A stretch of DNA of 64,000 nt. It comes from Gammaproteobacteria bacterium (GTDB lineage: Bacteria > Pseudomonadota > Gammaproteobacteria > Competibacterales > Competibacteraceae). The notes under the pieces were generated by a model. It saw only the letters and a list, made by a program, of their open reading frames with translations, searched no databases and had not been told where the DNA came from. Position 1 is the first letter of the stretch. Every line of letters begins with the position of its first letter. The stretch covers positions 1 through 64,000 of the forward strand of contig JADLEK010000004.1 of NCBI GenBank assembly GCA_020846135.1, in the 5' to 3' direction. Positions 8,391-19,103 of the stretch are shown here, one piece after another. The translations under genes were made by a program, and so were the position numbers.

Positions 8391-10625
8391 TCATTCCGCG
8401 ACCACCACCCGCTCCACCCGCTGATAACCGCGCGGCAGCGGTTTGCTCCGTCGGCCCCGTTCGCCGGCGTAACCGTCCAGATCCGCCGGCTTGAGTTTCA
8501 AATCCCGCTTCCCGGCGGTCAGAATCAGACTCTGGTTCGGCGGTACGGCAAGCAACGCAGTCAATCGTTCCTCGCCGCGCAGATCGAGAATCTTGTTGCC
8601 CTTGCCTTTGGGCAGACGCGGCAATTCGCTGATTGGAAAGAGCAACAGCCGCCCGTCGCTGCTGAGCGCCGCCAGCCGGTCCATCGCCAAGCCGGTAACC
8701 GGCAAAGGTGGCCAAATTTTCGCCCCGCCCGGTACTGTTAACACCACTTTCCCGGCCTTGTTACGGCTGACCAGGTCATCAAAGGCGCAAATAAAGCCGT
8801 AGCCGGCGTCGGTCGCCAGCAGGTAAAGGTCTTCGGGATTCCCCAGTAACACGTTGATAAAACTGGCTCCATCCGGGGGACTGAGCTTGCCGGTGAGCGG
8901 TTCGCCGTAGCCCCGCGCCGAAGCCAGCCCCGCAACGGGCAGGGTGTAGGTTCGCCCGGTGGTGTCCAGAAATACCGCAGATTGATTGCTACGGCCTTGC
9001 GCCTGTGCCAGAAAGCCGTCGCCGGATTTATAGCTGAGCGCCCCGGCGTCGATCTCGCGGCCTTTCGCGGCCCGCACCCAGCCCTTTTGTGACAGCACCA
9101 CGATCATCGGCTCACTTGGGGTCAGGCTGGCTTCATCCAATGCCTGGGCCGGTCGTCGTTCTACCAGTTGGCAACGGCGCGGATCGGCAAACCGTTTGGC
9201 GTCTTCCTGAATTTCCTTGCGGATCAGCGTACTCAGCCGCTTTTCCGAACCGAGCAATTGCTGCAACTGCTCCTGTTCCTTGCGGAGTTCATCCTGTTCA
9301 CCGCGCAGTTTCATTTCTTCCAACCGAGCCAGATGCCGCAGCTTGGTTTCCAGAATCGCCTCGGCTTGAATTTCCGACAGTTGAAAGCGGGCGATTAAGG
9401 CCGGCTTGGGTTTGTCTTCAAAGCGGAGAATCCGAATCACTTCATCCAGATTCAGATAGGCAATCAGCAGGCCGTCGAGAATATGCAGACGCTGCTCAAC
9501 CTGAGTCAGGCGGAATTGCAAGCGGCGCTGCACGGTAGTGATTCGATAGTGCAGCCATTCTTCGACAATCTGCCGGAGATTTTTAACTTGGGGCCGACCA
9601 TCCAGACCAATCATGTTGAGATTGACCCGATAGCTTTTCTCCAGATCGGTGGTCGCAAACAGATGGTCCATCAGCAAATCGGCATCAACCCGGTTGGAGC
9701 GCAACGCCAGGACAATCCGGGTCGGATTTTCATGATCAGACTCGTCGCGCAAGTCCTCGACCATCGGCAGTTTTTTCGCATTCATTTGCGCGGCGATTTG
9801 TTCCAGAATCCGCGATCCGGAGACTTGATGCGGTAATGCAATAATCACAATATCGCCGTTATCCCGTTCAAAAACCGCCCGCAGCCGCACCGAGCCAGCG
9901 CCGGTCTGATACATCTTGCGCAATTCATCGCGGGGCGTAATGATTTCTGCTCCACCCGGATAATCCGGGGCGGGAATCAGCTCATAGAGAGCCTCATCAT
10001 GGCTATCAGGATGATCGAGCAGATAGATACAGGCGACGGCGATTTCACCGAGATTATGCGGTGGAATATCGGTCGCCATCCCGACCGCAATGCCCATTGC
10101 GCCATTCAGCAATGCATTCGGCAAGCGGGCCGGCAATAACACCGGCTCATCTAGAGTACCGTCAAAATTGGGCGTCCAATCGACTGTGCCTTGTCCCAGT
10201 TCAGCGAGTAATACTTGCGCGAATGGCGATAACCGGGCTTCCGTGTAGCGCATGGCGGCAAAGGATTTAGGATCATCCGGCGACCCCCAATTGCCTTGAC
10301 CGTCCACCAATGGATAGCGGTAGGAAAAGGGCTGAGCCATTAATACCATCGCTTCATAACAGGCTGAATCGCCATGCGGATGGTATTTGCCCAGGACATC
10401 GCCCACAGTGCGGGCGGATTTTTTATGCTTGGACCCGGCATTCAGGCCCAATTCCGACATAGCGTAAACAATCCGCCGTTGCACTGGTTTTAAGCCGTCG
10501 CCAATGTGCGGCAAAGCGCGGTCAAGAATGACGTACATGGAATAGTCCAGATACGCCTTTTCGGTAAAAACTTTCAGCGGCAGTCGTTCGGAAGCGTCGT
10601 TAGCAAAGAGTGCGAGTTCAGTCAT
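8391..10625 (-). CDS. parC: DNA topoisomerase IV subunit A (ParC)
   Basis: A 744-residue type IIA topoisomerase breakage-reunion subunit that decatenates daughter chromosomes with ParE. The active-site Tyr127 is in RYTEARLS. The quinolone-determining segment [12 protein letters not shown] carries Ser87 and Glu91, the wild-type residues equivalent to E. coli Ser80 and Glu84. A coiled-coil region (about 380-470) and a C-terminal pinwheel domain follow. The length matches ParC rather than GyrA, and the shortened C-terminal domain lacks a GyrA box. The ATG at 10625 is preceded by a 188-base spacer after der. That spacer includes a CCTCTCAAAGAGGG hairpin and an AT-rich patch that could hold the promoter. 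Confidence 0.96.
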   Translation of the reverse strand: MTELALFANDASERLPLKVFTEKAYLDYSMYVILDRALPHIGDGLKPVQRRIVYAMSELGLNAGSKHKKSARTVGDVLGKYHPHGDSACYEAMVLMAQPFSYRYPLVDGQGNWGSPDDPKSFAAMRYTEARLSPFAQVLLAELGQGTVDWTPNFDGTLDEPVLLPARLPNALLNGAMGIAVGMATDIPPHNLGEIAVACIYLLDHPDSHDEALYELIPAPDYPGGAEIITPRDELRKMYQTGAGSVRLRAVFERDNGDIVIIALPHQVSGSRILEQIAAQMNAKKLPMVEDLRDESDHENPTRIVLALRSNRVDADLLMDHLFATTDLEKSYRVNLNMIGLDGRPQVKNLRQIVEEWLHYRITTVQRRLQFRLTQVEQRLHILDGLLIAYLNLDEVIRILRFEDKPKPALIARFQLSEIQAEAILETKLRHLARLEEMKLRGEQDELRKEQEQLQQLLGSEKRLSTLIRKEIQEDAKRFADPRRCQLVERRPAQALDEASLTPSEPMIVVLSQKGWVRAAKGREIDAGALSYKSGDGFLAQAQGRSNQSAVFLDTTGRTYTLPVAGLASARGYGEPLTGKLSPPDGASFINVLLGNPEDLYLLATDAGYGFICAFDDLVSRNKAGKVVLTVPGGAKIWPPLPVTGLAMDRLAALSSDGRLLLFPISELPRLPKGKGNKILDLRGEERLTALLAVPPNQSLILTAGKRDLKLKPADLDGYAGERGRRSKPLPRGYQRVERVVVAE

Positions 10626-10813
10626 TTTGATTCATTCGATAATGCCGTAGTACAGTAAGCGCATCCCTCTCAAAGAGGGTCGAACCTCGTAGGGGTAACG
10701 TGGTTGAGCAGGTGATGCGTTCTACTTCATAAGTAGAGGGGCTAATAATTTTCTTGATCATTCATGTTTCCCGGTTATAAACATCCTTTCTGAATCCCTA
10801 ATCGCGGTCAATA

Positions 10814-12208
10814 TTACCGCCCTGGTTTACGCCGCCCATCGGTTTTAGGTCGCCCCGACGCGGTCGCCGGTTTATACGGATTCTCACCACCGCGAAATTC
10901 AATCCGGATCGGCGTCCCCCATAACTCCAGCCGCTTCCGATAAAACCCGATCAGATAGCGCCGGTACGAGTCCGGGACATGGTCAATCCGGTTGCCATGA
11001 ATAATGATCATCGGCGGATTCTGCCCACCCTGATGGGCGTAACGCAGCTTGATACTGTGGCCATGAACCAAAGGCGGCTGATGCGCGGTCACTGCGGCTT
11101 CAAGCAGGCGGGTCAATTCCGGGGTCGACAATTTACGGGTTGCTGCAGCGTAGGCAGCCCGCACCGAACCGAGCAACTCGCCAACCCCGGCGCCATGCAA
11201 CGCCGAAATGAAATGGATTTTAGCGAAGTCAATAAAACTCAGTCGGCGATCCAGTTCGCTTTTTACGCCGGCGCGAGTTTCCTGATCGAGGTGATCCCAT
11301 TTATTCACCGCCAGCACCAGCGCCCGTCCCCGTTCCAGAATCAGCCCCAGCAAGGTCGCGTCCTGATCGCTGATCCCCTGCCGAGCGTCCAGCACCAGCA
11401 CCGTGACGTGAGCCTGATCAATCGCTTGCAGCGCCTTAATCACGCTAAATTTTTCCACCGTTTCGTTGACCCGCGACCTGCGGCGCACCCCGGCGGTATC
11501 GATCAGCAGATAGCGTTGCCCATCGCGATCAAACGGCACAGATACGCTGTCGCGGGTGGTGCCGGGCATGTCACAGGCCAGCATCCGCTCCTCGCCTAAC
11601 AGCCGGTTGACCAGGGTGGATTTGCCAACATTCGGTCGCCCCACCACCGCGAGTTTGATCACATCGTCCGGCCCGGCGGCCAGCGCCGTTTCATCCGTGT
11701 CCACGGCCTCATCCACCATGGGCAATGAGGGCAGAACCGCCTCCATCAGCGTTTCAACCCCCTGATTATGAGCGGCGGCGATGACGTGCAGATGCTCCAG
11801 ACCCAGAGCGTGAAAGTCGGCGCTGATCAGATCGGGATCGCGGTGTTCGGCCTTGTTGACGACCAGATGCAGCGGCTTGCCGGACCGACGCAACTGGCCG
11901 GCGATCTCCTCATCGGCCCCGGTCAGCCCGGCCCGGCCATCGACCAGCAGCAAGATCGCGTCGGCTTCCTGAATCGCCCGCCAGACCTGCTGTTCGATCT
12001 GGCCTTCCAGCCCGGCATCGGCCCCGGTCAGACCGCCAGTATCGACCACCAGATAGGGTTGCGGGCCGCGCTGGCCGAGACCGTACTGCCGGTCGCGGGT
12101 CAGACCGGGCATATCCGCGACCAGTGCGTTGCGGGTGCGGGTCAGAGAATTGAACAGGGTGGATTTGCCGACATTGGGTCGGCCAACAATCGCGATAATC
12201 GGGAGCAT
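10814..12208 (-). CDS. der: ribosome biogenesis GTPase Der (EngA)
   Basis: A 464-residue tandem GTPase required for 50S subunit maturation. Two G domains are visible. The first P-loop is GRPNVGKST at residues 9-17 with switch DTGG and NKAE. The second P-loop GRPNVGKST is near residue 190, with DTAG and NKWD. A KH-like C-terminal domain follows ([25 protein letters not shown]...), then a short basic tail. The spacing and two-domain layout are diagnostic. The start ATG at 12208 has little ribosome-binding-site match. Immediately upstream lies a heptamer repeat tract shared with two other loci in the window. Confidence 0.96.
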   Translation of the reverse strand: MLPIIAIVGRPNVGKSTLFNSLTRTRNALVADMPGLTRDRQYGLGQRGPQPYLVVDTGGLTGADAGLEGQIEQQVWRAIQEADAILLLVDGRAGLTGADEEIAGQLRRSGKPLHLVVNKAEHRDPDLISADFHALGLEHLHVIAAAHNQGVETLMEAVLPSLPMVDEAVDTDETALAAGPDDVIKLAVVGRPNVGKSTLVNRLLGEERMLACDMPGTTRDSVSVPFDRDGQRYLLIDTAGVRRRSRVNETVEKFSVIKALQAIDQAHVTVLVLDARQGISDQDATLLGLILERGRALVLAVNKWDHLDQETRAGVKSELDRRLSFIDFAKIHFISALHGAGVGELLGSVRAAYAAATRKLSTPELTRLLEAAVTAHQPPLVHGHSIKLRYAHQGGQNPPMIIIHGNRIDHVPDSYRRYLIGFYRKRLELWGTPIRIEFRGGENPYKPATASGRPKTDGRRKPGR

Positions 12209-12218
12209 GGGAGAGGGA

Positions 12219-12290
12219 GGTTCAAGGTTAAAGGTGTCAGATTAAAGGTTAAAGGAGCTTGACCTTTAAGCTTTCCGCGTCTTCCATGGA
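12219..12290. repeat. degenerate AAAGG heptamer tract between der and trpF
   Basis: Plus-strand sequence contains four close AAGGTTAAAGG-type units, a reverse unit (GACCTTTAAG), and CTTTCCGCGTCTTCCATGG. The last piece resembles the TTCCGTGTCTTTCCGTGG motif at 15158-15177. The tract sits between divergent der and trpF and is the most degenerate member of a three-locus family (also 15071-15120 and 25771-25806). Confidence 0.6.
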
Positions 12291-12406
12291 CAGCAAGACA
12301 GGGCAATTATGCCCGAAACCATCGCCTGCTAACCGGACGGATTTCTGATAGGCTTTGTCTTTCCCGATGGTCCCCGCCTGTTCAGACCGATTTTCAGACC
12401 CATTCC

Positions 12407-13048
12407 ATGACTCCGCCGACCCGCACCCACGTCAAAATTTGCGGCATTACCCGTATTGAAGACGGCGTGATCGCAGCCAGGTTGGGCGCAGACGCTATCG
12501 GACTGGTGTTTTATCCGCCCAGTCCCCGGTTCGTGAACCCGGAACAGGCGCGGCAGATCGTCATGGCGTTGCCGCCGTTCATCACCGCCGTTGGGCTGTT
12601 CGTGAATGCGGAACCCGCCACGGTGCGGGCTGTTCTGAGTGAGGTTCCGTTGGCGCTGCTGCAGTTTCATGGCGACGAGGAGTCCGACTATTGCGCTGCC
12701 TTTGGCCGACCGTATCTCAAAGCCGTACCGATGGGCGCCGGGGCTGAGGTGCATGATTATGAACAACGGTTCGCGACGGCTGCCGGTTTATTGCTCGATA
12801 GTCATGGCGGCGCACAAACCGGCGGTTCCGGGCACGGTTTCGACTGGGCGCGAATTCCCGCTGAACGGCATAAGCCGCTGATTCTGGCGGGCGGGCTGCA
12901 TCCCGGCAATGTCGCCGCCGCGATCCGGCAAGTACGCCCCGAGGCGGTCGATGTCAGCAGTGGCGTTGAATCGGCCAAAGGCGTCAAAAATGGCGAACTG
13001 ATCCACGCATTTCTGCGAGAGGTGCATGATGGTGAACGCAATGCGTAA
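12407..13048 (+). CDS. trpF: phosphoribosylanthranilate isomerase
   Basis: A 213-residue TIM-barrel enzyme for the third step of tryptophan synthesis (PRA to CdRP). The catalytic Cys12 sits in VKICGIT and the catalytic Asp131 in LLLDSHGG. The phosphate-binding [10 protein letters not shown] and VDVSSGVE segments are present. The length is typical. The ATG at 12407 opens the trpF-trpB-trpA set, and trpB starts inside its 3' end (23-base overlap). Standing apart from trpEGDC and beside accD/folC is the usual gammaproteobacterial arrangement. Confidence 0.96.
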   Translation: MTPPTRTHVKICGITRIEDGVIAARLGADAIGLVFYPPSPRFVNPEQARQIVMALPPFITAVGLFVNAEPATVRAVLSEVPLALLQFHGDEESDYCAAFGRPYLKAVPMGAGAEVHDYEQRFATAAGLLLDSHGGAQTGGSGHGFDWARIPAERHKPLILAGGLHPGNVAAAIRQVRPEAVDVSSGVESAKGVKNGELIHAFLREVHDGERNA

Positions 13049-14252
13049 CCCGATTGATTTCAGTCAATTTCCTGACGAGCGTGGTCACTTTGGCCGCTAC
13101 GGCGGGCGGTTTGTCGCCGAGACGTTGATGGAGGCGCTGCACGAACTCGATACGGCTTGGCAAAGCTGCCGCAACGATCCCGAATTTCTGGCGGAATTGG
13201 ACCTGGATCTGGCCCGCTATGTCGGTCGCCCCAGTCCGCTTTATCACGCCGAACGCTGGAGCCGGAAGCTCGGCGGGGCGCAGATTTACCTCAAGCGCGA
13301 AGACCTGAACCATACCGGAGCGCACAAGATCAACAACACGGTCGGGCAGGCGCTGGTCGCGAAACGAATGGGCAAAACTCGGCTGATCGCGGAAACCGGC
13401 GCCGGTCAGCATGGCGTCGCTTCCGCCACGGTCGCCGCCCGGCTCGGCATGGAATGCGTGGTTTACATGGGCGCGGAGGACATTCAACGCCAGGCGCTGA
13501 ACGTCTATCGGATGCGCTTGCTGGGCGCGACGGTGCAGCCGGTCACTTCCGGATCGCGCACTCTGAAAGACGCCCTGAACGAAGCGCTGCGCGACTGGGT
13601 CGCCAATGTGGACAACACCTTTTATATGATCGGCACCGTCGCCGGCCCGCATCCTTACCCGTTGATGGTGCGCGAGTTTCAGGCGGTGATCGGCCGCGAG
13701 GCGCGAGAGCAGATGCTGACCGATTACGGCCATTTGCCGGATGCGCTGGTCGCTTGCGTCGGCGGCGGTTCCAACGCCATTGGCCTGTTTCACCCGTTTC
13801 TGAACGATACCGGAGTCGCTATTTACGGCGTCGAAGCCGCTGGATTGGGAATTGAAACCGGACGTCATGCCGCCACTCTTTGCGCGGGCCGGCCCGGTGT
13901 GTTGCACGGCAACCGCACCTATCTGCTCAACGACGCCAACGGCCAGATTACCGAGACCCATTCGGTGTCCGCCGGACTGGATTATCCCGGCGTCGGCCCC
14001 GAACACGCCTGGTTGAAGGACATTGGCCGGGCGCACTACGTCGCGGTGACGGATGAACAGGCAATCCAGGGCTTCCACGATCTGACTCTCATCGAGGGGA
14101 TCATTCCGGCGCTGGAAAGCAGCCACGCCATCGCTTACGTCACCCAACTGGCCCCGACCCTGCGCCGCGATCAAAGCATCGTGGTCAACCTGTCCGGGCG
14201 TGGCGACAAGGATATTTACACCGTCGCCGCGCTGGAAGGCATTCAACTTTAA
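13026..14252 (+). CDS. trpB: tryptophan synthase beta subunit
   Basis: A 408-residue PLP enzyme that condenses indole with serine. The Schiff-base Lys101 lies in [14 protein letters not shown], the phosphate-binding loop is GGGSNAIG, and the C-terminal serine of the LSGRGDKD segment is present. The start is at 13026, where GAGAGGTGC gives a ribosome-binding site. A downstream ATG at 13041 would give a five-residue shorter protein and also fits the family. It overlaps trpF by 23 bases. The spacing to trpA is 13 bases, supporting coupled production of the alpha2beta2 complex. Confidence 0.97.
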   Translation: MMVNAMRNPIDFSQFPDERGHFGRYGGRFVAETLMEALHELDTAWQSCRNDPEFLAELDLDLARYVGRPSPLYHAERWSRKLGGAQIYLKREDLNHTGAHKINNTVGQALVAKRMGKTRLIAETGAGQHGVASATVAARLGMECVVYMGAEDIQRQALNVYRMRLLGATVQPVTSGSRTLKDALNEALRDWVANVDNTFYMIGTVAGPHPYPLMVREFQAVIGREAREQMLTDYGHLPDALVACVGGGSNAIGLFHPFLNDTGVAIYGVEAAGLGIETGRHAATLCAGRPGVLHGNRTYLLNDANGQITETHSVSAGLDYPGVGPEHAWLKDIGRAHYVAVTDEQAIQGFHDLTLIEGIIPALESSHAIAYVTQLAPTLRRDQSIVVNLSGRGDKDIYTVAALEGIQL

Positions 14253-14265
14253 GAGTTTTCGCCGA

Positions 14266-15090
14266 ATGAACCGTATTGCCCGCCGTTTTGAAACGTTGCG
14301 CCACACTGGCCGCAAGGCATTGATTCCGTACATCACCGCCGGCGACCCGCGCCCGGAATTAACCGTACCGATGCTGCATACCCTGGTTCAGGCCGGGGCG
14401 GATTTAATTGAACTGGGCGTGCCGTTTTCCGACCCGATGGCCGACGGCCCGGTGATTCAAAAAGCCTGCGAGCGGGCCTTGAGTCATGGGATGTCACTGC
14501 GCGGGGTGCTGGCATTGGTGCGCGAATTCCGCCAGACCGATAGCGAAACCCCCTTGGTCCTCATGGGTTATCTCAACCCGATTGAAAGCTTCGGCTATGA
14601 AAGTTTTGTCGCCGGCGTGGCTGAATCGGGCGTAGACGGAGTGCTGACCGTTGATCTGCCCCCGGAAGAAGCCGCGGAACTGGCCGAACCCTTGATTGCC
14701 GCCGGCATTGATCCGATCTTTCTACTAGCCCCGACCAGTTCCGCCGAACGGATTCGCCAAACCGCGCCACTGGCTCGCGGCTATCTCTACTATGTTTCGC
14801 TGAAAGGCGTCACTGGCTCCGCGATCATCAATGTTGCTGAAGTTGCCGACAAGTTGGCGGAAATTCGCGCCCTGAGCGATTTACCGCTCGGCGTTGGTTT
14901 TGGCATCAAGGACCCAGCCACCGCCGCCGCGATTGCCCAGGTTGCTGATGCAGTCGTGGTCGGCAGCGCGCTGGTCAGCAAAATGGCGGAACTGGCGAAT
15001 GAGCCGGAAGCCATGCGCCGCGAGGTTGGTGGAATGATTGCGGCCATGCGTCAGGCGATGGAAGAAGAGAGGCTAAAGGCTAAAAGCTAA
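14266..15090 (+). CDS. trpA: tryptophan synthase alpha subunit
   Basis: A 274-residue TIM barrel that releases indole from indoleglycerol phosphate. The catalytic residues Glu49 ([11 protein letters not shown]) and Asp60 (DPMADGP) sit exactly where they do in the Salmonella enzyme. The phosphate-binding GVGFGIKDP and VVGSALV are seen. The ATG at 14266 is the canonical start ([11 protein letters not shown]); the frame is open further upstream inside trpB. The last six codons (LKAKS and stop) are written by a tandem heptamer repeat that begins inside the gene, so the native C-terminus was probably replaced by repeat sequence. Confidence 0.96.
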   Translation: MNRIARRFETLRHTGRKALIPYITAGDPRPELTVPMLHTLVQAGADLIELGVPFSDPMADGPVIQKACERALSHGMSLRGVLALVREFRQTDSETPLVLMGYLNPIESFGYESFVAGVAESGVDGVLTVDLPPEEAAELAEPLIAAGIDPIFLLAPTSSAERIRQTAPLARGYLYYVSLKGVTGSAIINVAEVADKLAEIRALSDLPLGVGFGIKDPATAAAIAQVADAVVVGSALVSKMAELANEPEAMRREVGGMIAAMRQAMEEERLKAKS

Positions 15091-15120
15091 AGGCTAAAGG
15101 CTAAAGGCTAAAGGCTAAAG
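15071..15120 (+). repeat. seven tandem GGCTAAA heptamers across the trpA 3' end
   Basis: Seven consecutive 7-base units start at 15071, 15078, 15085, 15092, 15099, 15106 and 15113. Six are identical GGCTAAA and one is AGCTAAA. The trpA stop TAA lies in the third unit. Because the unit is 7 bases long, the array does not keep a reading frame. Confidence 0.95.
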
Positions 15121-15148
15121 AATTTAGCTTTAACCTTTTTAGTTTTTT
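15113..15148 (+). terminator. possible trp terminator built from the last heptamer
   Basis: GGCTAAAG (15113-15120) pairs with CTTTAACC (15128-15135), seven of eight positions, around a 7-base loop. TTTTT follows immediately and TTTTTT a few bases later. The weak AT-rich stem makes this a modest intrinsic terminator. The left arm is the last repeat unit plus one base. Confidence 0.45.
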
Positions 15149-15197
15149 CCATCTTTTTTCCGTGTCTTTCCGTGGCTAAAAGCGTATTGAATTTCCC

Positions 15198-16061
15198 ATG
15201 AGCTGGTACGAAAAACTCGTTCCTTCCCGCATCCGCACCGACGGTCACAACAAGCACCAGATGCCTGAAGGGCTATGGAGCAAGTGCGATGATTGCAGCG
15301 CGGTTTTATATCGCGTTGAGTTGGAGCGCAATCTGCAAGTTTGTCCAAAATGTGCCCATCACATGTATTTCAGCGCCCGGAAACGGTTGCACACCTTTCT
15401 CGATGAGGGAGAGTTGACTGAAATCGGCGCGGATATTGAACCGACCGATTTCCTCAAATTCAAGGATGGCAAAAAATACAAGGATCGTCTGGTTCAGGCA
15501 CAAAAAACCTGTGAAGAAAAGGATGCGTTGATCGTATTGCGCGGGTTGCTTAAAGGAATGCCGGTGGTTGCCGCCGCTTTTGAATTTTCCTTTATGGGCG
15601 GCTCTATGGGTTCCGTAGTGGGCGAGCGGTTTGTCCGCGCTGCGCAAGTCGCTTTGCATGAACATATTCCGTTGATCTGCTTTACCGCCAGTGGCGGAGC
15701 GCGAATGCAGGAAGCGCTGGTGTCGTTGATGCAAATGGCGAAAACCAGCGCTGTTCTGGCCCGCTTGTCCGAGCATGGCGTTCCCTATATTTCAGTGCTG
15801 ACTCATCCTACTACCGGCGGTGTTTCCGCCAGTCTGGCCCTGCTGGGCGACTTGAACATTGCTGAACCCAAGGCGCTGATTGGCTTTGCCGGGCCACGGG
15901 TGATTGAACAAACCGTGCGCGAAAAACTGCCGGACGGTTTCCAGCGCAGCGAATTTCTGCTGGAACATGGCGCAATCGACCTGATTGTGGATCGCCGGGA
16001 ATTGCGCGACCGGTTGGCGGCATTGCTGGCGATGCTGACTGGCTCGCCAGTTCTTGGTTAA
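15198..16061 (+). CDS. accD: acetyl-CoA carboxylase carboxyltransferase subunit beta
   Basis: A 287-residue beta subunit that, with AccA, transfers the carboxyl group from biotin to acetyl-CoA, giving malonyl-CoA for fatty acid synthesis. The N-terminal zinc ribbon has Cys30, Cys33, Cys49 and Cys52 (SKCDDC...QVCPKC). The crotonase-like core contains [28 protein letters not shown] and [11 protein letters not shown]. The length and order match E. coli AccD. The spacer from trpA contains the heptamer array, a possible terminator and a TTCCGTGG motif (15158-15177), so accD probably has its own promoter. Confidence 0.97.
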   Translation: MSWYEKLVPSRIRTDGHNKHQMPEGLWSKCDDCSAVLYRVELERNLQVCPKCAHHMYFSARKRLHTFLDEGELTEIGADIEPTDFLKFKDGKKYKDRLVQAQKTCEEKDALIVLRGLLKGMPVVAAAFEFSFMGGSMGSVVGERFVRAAQVALHEHIPLICFTASGGARMQEALVSLMQMAKTSAVLARLSEHGVPYISVLTHPTTGGVSASLALLGDLNIAEPKALIGFAGPRVIEQTVREKLPDGFQRSEFLLEHGAIDLIVDRRELRDRLAALLAMLTGSPVLG

Positions 16062-16113
16062 TTGTGGACGCTATTTTCGGTCAATAACCCACCCTGATTG
16101 CTATTCCCTGAAT

Positions 16114-17409
16114 ATGCGTTTCGCCACCCTTAAAGATTGGCTGGACTGGCAAGAAACCCTGCATCCGAAGGCCATCGATCTCGGTCTGGATCGGGTGCGG
16201 GCCGTCTTGCAGCGACTGCAACCAGAACCACTGCCGTTTCTCGTGATCACGGTCGGCGGCACCAATGGCAAGGGTTCCTGCGTAGCGATGCTGGAGGCGA
16301 TTTTATCTGCCTCCGGTTATCAAGTGGGCGCTTATACTTCGCCGCATCTGCTGCGTTATAACGAACGGATTCGCATTAACGGACAGGAGGTCGAGGATGA
16401 GGCGCTGTGCCAAACCTTCGCCCGCATCGATCAAGTGCGCGGCGATCAATCCCTCACCTATTTTGAATTTAGCGCACTGGCGGCGCTGGAGTTATTTCAC
16501 GAAGCCCGGATCGAGGTGGCCGTGCTGGAAGTCGGACTCGGTGGGCGACTGGATGCGGTGAATGTCCTCGATGCCGACGCTGCGCTGGTCGTCAGCATTG
16601 GTCTGGACCATATCGATTGGCTGGGGCCGGATCGCGATAGCATTAGCTACGAAAAAGCCGGCATTTATCGCCCTAACCGTCCGGCGATTTGCGCCGATCC
16701 CGATCCGCCGCACCAGCTGGTCGAATTTGCGGAAAATATCGGCGCAAAGTTTCAACGGGTTGGCCGCGACTACACGTTCACCCGCACCCGATCAAGCTGG
16801 CGCTGGGAATCAGCGCAGGTCTACTTCGACGGCCTGCCGCCGCCGACATTGCCAGGCGCACACCAGATCGGCAACGCCGCCGCGGTCTTGGCGACTCTGA
16901 TCAGCCTGCGCGCTCGCTTGCCGGTATCGGCAGATGCAATTCACGTCGGCCTCGCTCAAGTTCAATTGCCGGGCCGGTTTCAAATCATTCCCGGCCCGGT
17001 TGAGTGGATTCTCGACGTTGCCCATAATCCGCCCGCTGCTGAAATTCTGGCTGCTAATTTGCGAGCGCGACGCTGCGCCGGACGGACTTTGGCCGTTGTC
17101 GGCATTCTGGCTGATAAGGATGTGGGTGGCGTGATTCAGGCGCTGGCGAGCGTCATTGATGAATGGTATGCGGCAGCGCTCGCCGGACCGCGTGGCCGCA
17201 GTGATGTGGAACTGAAAGATTTGCTGATCACAAACGGCTGCCCAGCCAAGGCTGCCGGCGATGTCCTCAACGCTTGCCGGATCGCCCATCAAGCCGCCCA
17301 ACCGGGCGACCGGATCGTTATTCTGGGATCATTTCATACCGTTGCCCCGGCTTTGGCCGCCCAACTGTGGCAACCCCATTTCCCCTTGCCGTTATCCTCG
17401 GAGACCTGA
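16114..17409 (+). CDS. folC: bifunctional dihydrofolate/folylpolyglutamate synthase
   Basis: A 431-residue Mur-ligase-like enzyme that adds glutamate to dihydropteroate and to folates. The P-loop VGGTNGKGS is at about 46-54, with YTSPHLLRYNERI, LEVGLGGRLDAVN and the carboxylated-lysine loop SYEKAGIYR. The C-terminal domain holds ILDVAHNP and GRSDVEL. The ATG at 16114 (MRFATLKDWLDWQETLHP) is the usual family start; the open frame extends 20 codons upstream. It is separated by 52 bases from accD and ends one base before the TTG start proposed for the SPOR gene. Confidence 0.95.
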   Translation: MRFATLKDWLDWQETLHPKAIDLGLDRVRAVLQRLQPEPLPFLVITVGGTNGKGSCVAMLEAILSASGYQVGAYTSPHLLRYNERIRINGQEVEDEALCQTFARIDQVRGDQSLTYFEFSALAALELFHEARIEVAVLEVGLGGRLDAVNVLDADAALVVSIGLDHIDWLGPDRDSISYEKAGIYRPNRPAICADPDPPHQLVEFAENIGAKFQRVGRDYTFTRTRSSWRWESAQVYFDGLPPPTLPGAHQIGNAAAVLATLISLRARLPVSADAIHVGLAQVQLPGRFQIIPGPVEWILDVAHNPPAAEILAANLRARRCAGRTLAVVGILADKDVGGVIQALASVIDEWYAAALAGPRGRSDVELKDLLITNGCPAKAAGDVLNACRIAHQAAQPGDRIVILGSFHTVAPALAAQLWQPHFPLPLSSET

Positions 17410-17410
17410 T

Positions 17411-18466
17411 TTGGACAACCGCCTGACTCAACGATTGGTCGGCGCCGCCGTGATCGCGGCGTTGGCTGTCATCTTTGTGCCGGAAATGCTGGAACGGCAG
17501 CCACCGCCGGCGCCGGTTCAGCCTGCCCGGGTTCCCGATCCCCCAACCCTGACCTTTTCCTCCCAGCCCCAGCCGCCGGCTACGCCGCCTCCGGCAGTCG
17601 TCGCACCGGTTCCAGCGCCGTTGGTTCCAGCACCGCCGGCTGTACCCGAGCCGGCTCCGCTACCGGTAGTCGCTACGCAACCTCCAGCCCCCGGCCCCTC
17701 TCCAGCTGAAGTTGTCGCCCAAGAAGAAGCGGCCCGGACCCGGGCCGCTCAAGCCGCCCGGGCCAAGGCCGACGCGGAACGGATCGCCGCCGCCAAGGCT
17801 CGCGCCGAAGCCGTCCGCCGCGCCGCCCAGGCCGAAGCCGCCAAAGCCCGCGCCAAAGCCGAGGCGGAACGTGGCGTCGCTGCCCGGGCGGAAGCCACCC
17901 GGCTCGAAGCTACCCAGACTCAAACTCCGCCCGCCCGGAGTACGACTGCGGAAACCACCGCGACTCAAGCTGAAACTGCTCGAGCCGCAGAAGCCGCCCG
18001 GCGGGAGGCCGCCCGCGCGGATACCGCTCGCAAGGCGGCGCAAGCCGACGCTGCCCAGAAATCCGCGCAGGCCGAAGCCGCCCGCGCTGAAGCCGCCCGT
18101 GCTGACACCGCCCGCCGCAGCGCGCAGGCCGAAACTGCTCCTGCCCGCGCTGAACAGCCAACATCGGATACCGCCCGTCCGAAACCGCCGGCTACCTTGC
18201 CTAAAATCGAGCTGGTTTCGCGTACTGAACCCGCGGCGCGTCCAGCGTCTACGCCGGCTCCCGCCGCCGCTCCGCCCCGTCCAACCGCCGCAGCTCCCGC
18301 CGCGCCAGCCAGTCGGCCCAGCGGCGGCAACATCGTCGGCAGTTACGCACTCCAGGAAAATGCCTATGCCTTGCGCGACTATTACCGCAGTCAAAACGTG
18401 CGGGCCGGGGTGGAGCGGATCATGCTCAATGACCGGCCGATGTATCAGGTGCGGGTGTGGCGCTGA
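17411..18466 (+). CDS. SPOR-domain membrane protein with shortened C-terminus (DedD-like position)
   Basis: About 351 residues. The N-terminus (DNRLTQRLVGAAVIAALAVIFVPEML) is the conserved start of the DedD/SPOR protein found between folC and cvpA and contains one membrane helix. A Pro-rich part and a very Ala-rich, charged helical stretch (about 100-240) follow, then a SPOR domain (VGSYALQENAYALRDYYRSQNVRAGVERIMLNDRPMYQVRV). In the family this domain binds denuded peptidoglycan at the septum. A TTG start at 17411 is needed to include the conserved N-terminus. The SPOR domain stops at VRVWR, lacking its usual second half; shifting one base inside GTGTGG continues as VGADRQDPRRLRQ, which resembles part of it. 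A frameshift or sequencing error is likely. Confidence 0.82.
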   Translation: MDNRLTQRLVGAAVIAALAVIFVPEMLERQPPPAPVQPARVPDPPTLTFSSQPQPPATPPPAVVAPVPAPLVPAPPAVPEPAPLPVVATQPPAPGPSPAEVVAQEEAARTRAAQAARAKADAERIAAAKARAEAVRRAAQAEAAKARAKAEAERGVAARAEATRLEATQTQTPPARSTTAETTATQAETARAAEAARREAARADTARKAAQADAAQKSAQAEAARAEAARADTARRSAQAETAPARAEQPTSDTARPKPPATLPKIELVSRTEPAARPASTPAPAAAPPRPTAAAPAAPASRPSGGNIVGSYALQENAYALRDYYRSQNVRAGVERIMLNDRPMYQVRVWR

Positions 18467-18587
18467 TCGCCAGGATCCACGTCGTTTAAGGCAATGATCC
18501 TTTCTGCTACCATGCCCCGCTTCAATCAGCGGACGCTAGGCGCAGCAGCGCAAGCCATTCACGATTCAGGGCGGGATAACACACTCC

Positions 18588-19079
18588 ATGAACTGGGCTG
18601 ATTACCTCATCATCATCGTCATCGCCCTGTCCATGCTGATCGGCCTCTGGCGCGGTCTGTTGCGCGAAGTCATCTCGCTGGCGACCTGGATCGCCGCCTT
18701 TGCCATCGCCTTTCTGTTCGCGGAAGACGGCGCGGCGCATCTCACTCCCTACCTCGATATTCCCTCGTTGCGGATCGCCGCCGCTTTCGGCGGGCTGTTC
18801 CTCGCCACCCTGCTGATTGGCGGGCTGATCAACATTCTCGCGTCGTATCTGGTGGATTACACCGGCCTGACCGGCACTGACCGGGTGTTGGGCATGGCAT
18901 TTGGCCTGGCGCGGGGCGCAGCGGTCATCACGCTGCTGGTGCTGGCGGCGGGCCTGACTCCATTGCCCCGTGACCCGTGGTGGCAACAGGCGCTGTTGCT
19001 GCACCATTTCCAGGAAGGCGCCGTTTGGCTGCAAAGCTTGCTGCCGCCGGAACTGGCCCAGAACATTCACTTTCCCTGA
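18588..19079 (+). CDS. cvpA: CvpA family membrane protein
   Basis: A 163-residue inner-membrane protein with four predicted helices. It begins MNWADYLIIIVIALSMLIGLWRGLLREVISLATWIAAF, the hallmark CvpA N-terminus. The family is required for colicin V production and, in other bacteria, for bile or envelope stress resistance; the biochemical role is unknown. It lies directly upstream of purF (24-base gap), as in most gammaproteobacteria. About 120 bases separate it from the SPOR gene. Confidence 0.93.
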   Translation: MNWADYLIIIVIALSMLIGLWRGLLREVISLATWIAAFAIAFLFAEDGAAHLTPYLDIPSLRIAAAFGGLFLATLLIGGLINILASYLVDYTGLTGTDRVLGMAFGLARGAAVITLLVLAAGLTPLPRDPWWQQALLLHHFQEGAVWLQSLLPPELAQNIHFP

Positions 19080-19103
19080 ATTGGTTCGCGGAGGGTTCAG
19101 TCT

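Noticed and set aside
12984-14336. 450-codon open frame on the minus strand
   Set aside because: Antisense to trpB, which has complete catalytic motifs; a typical high-GC shadow with no family resemblance.
15071-15120. Possible CRISPR array
   Set aside because: The units are contiguous 7-mers without spacers; no cas genes in the window.
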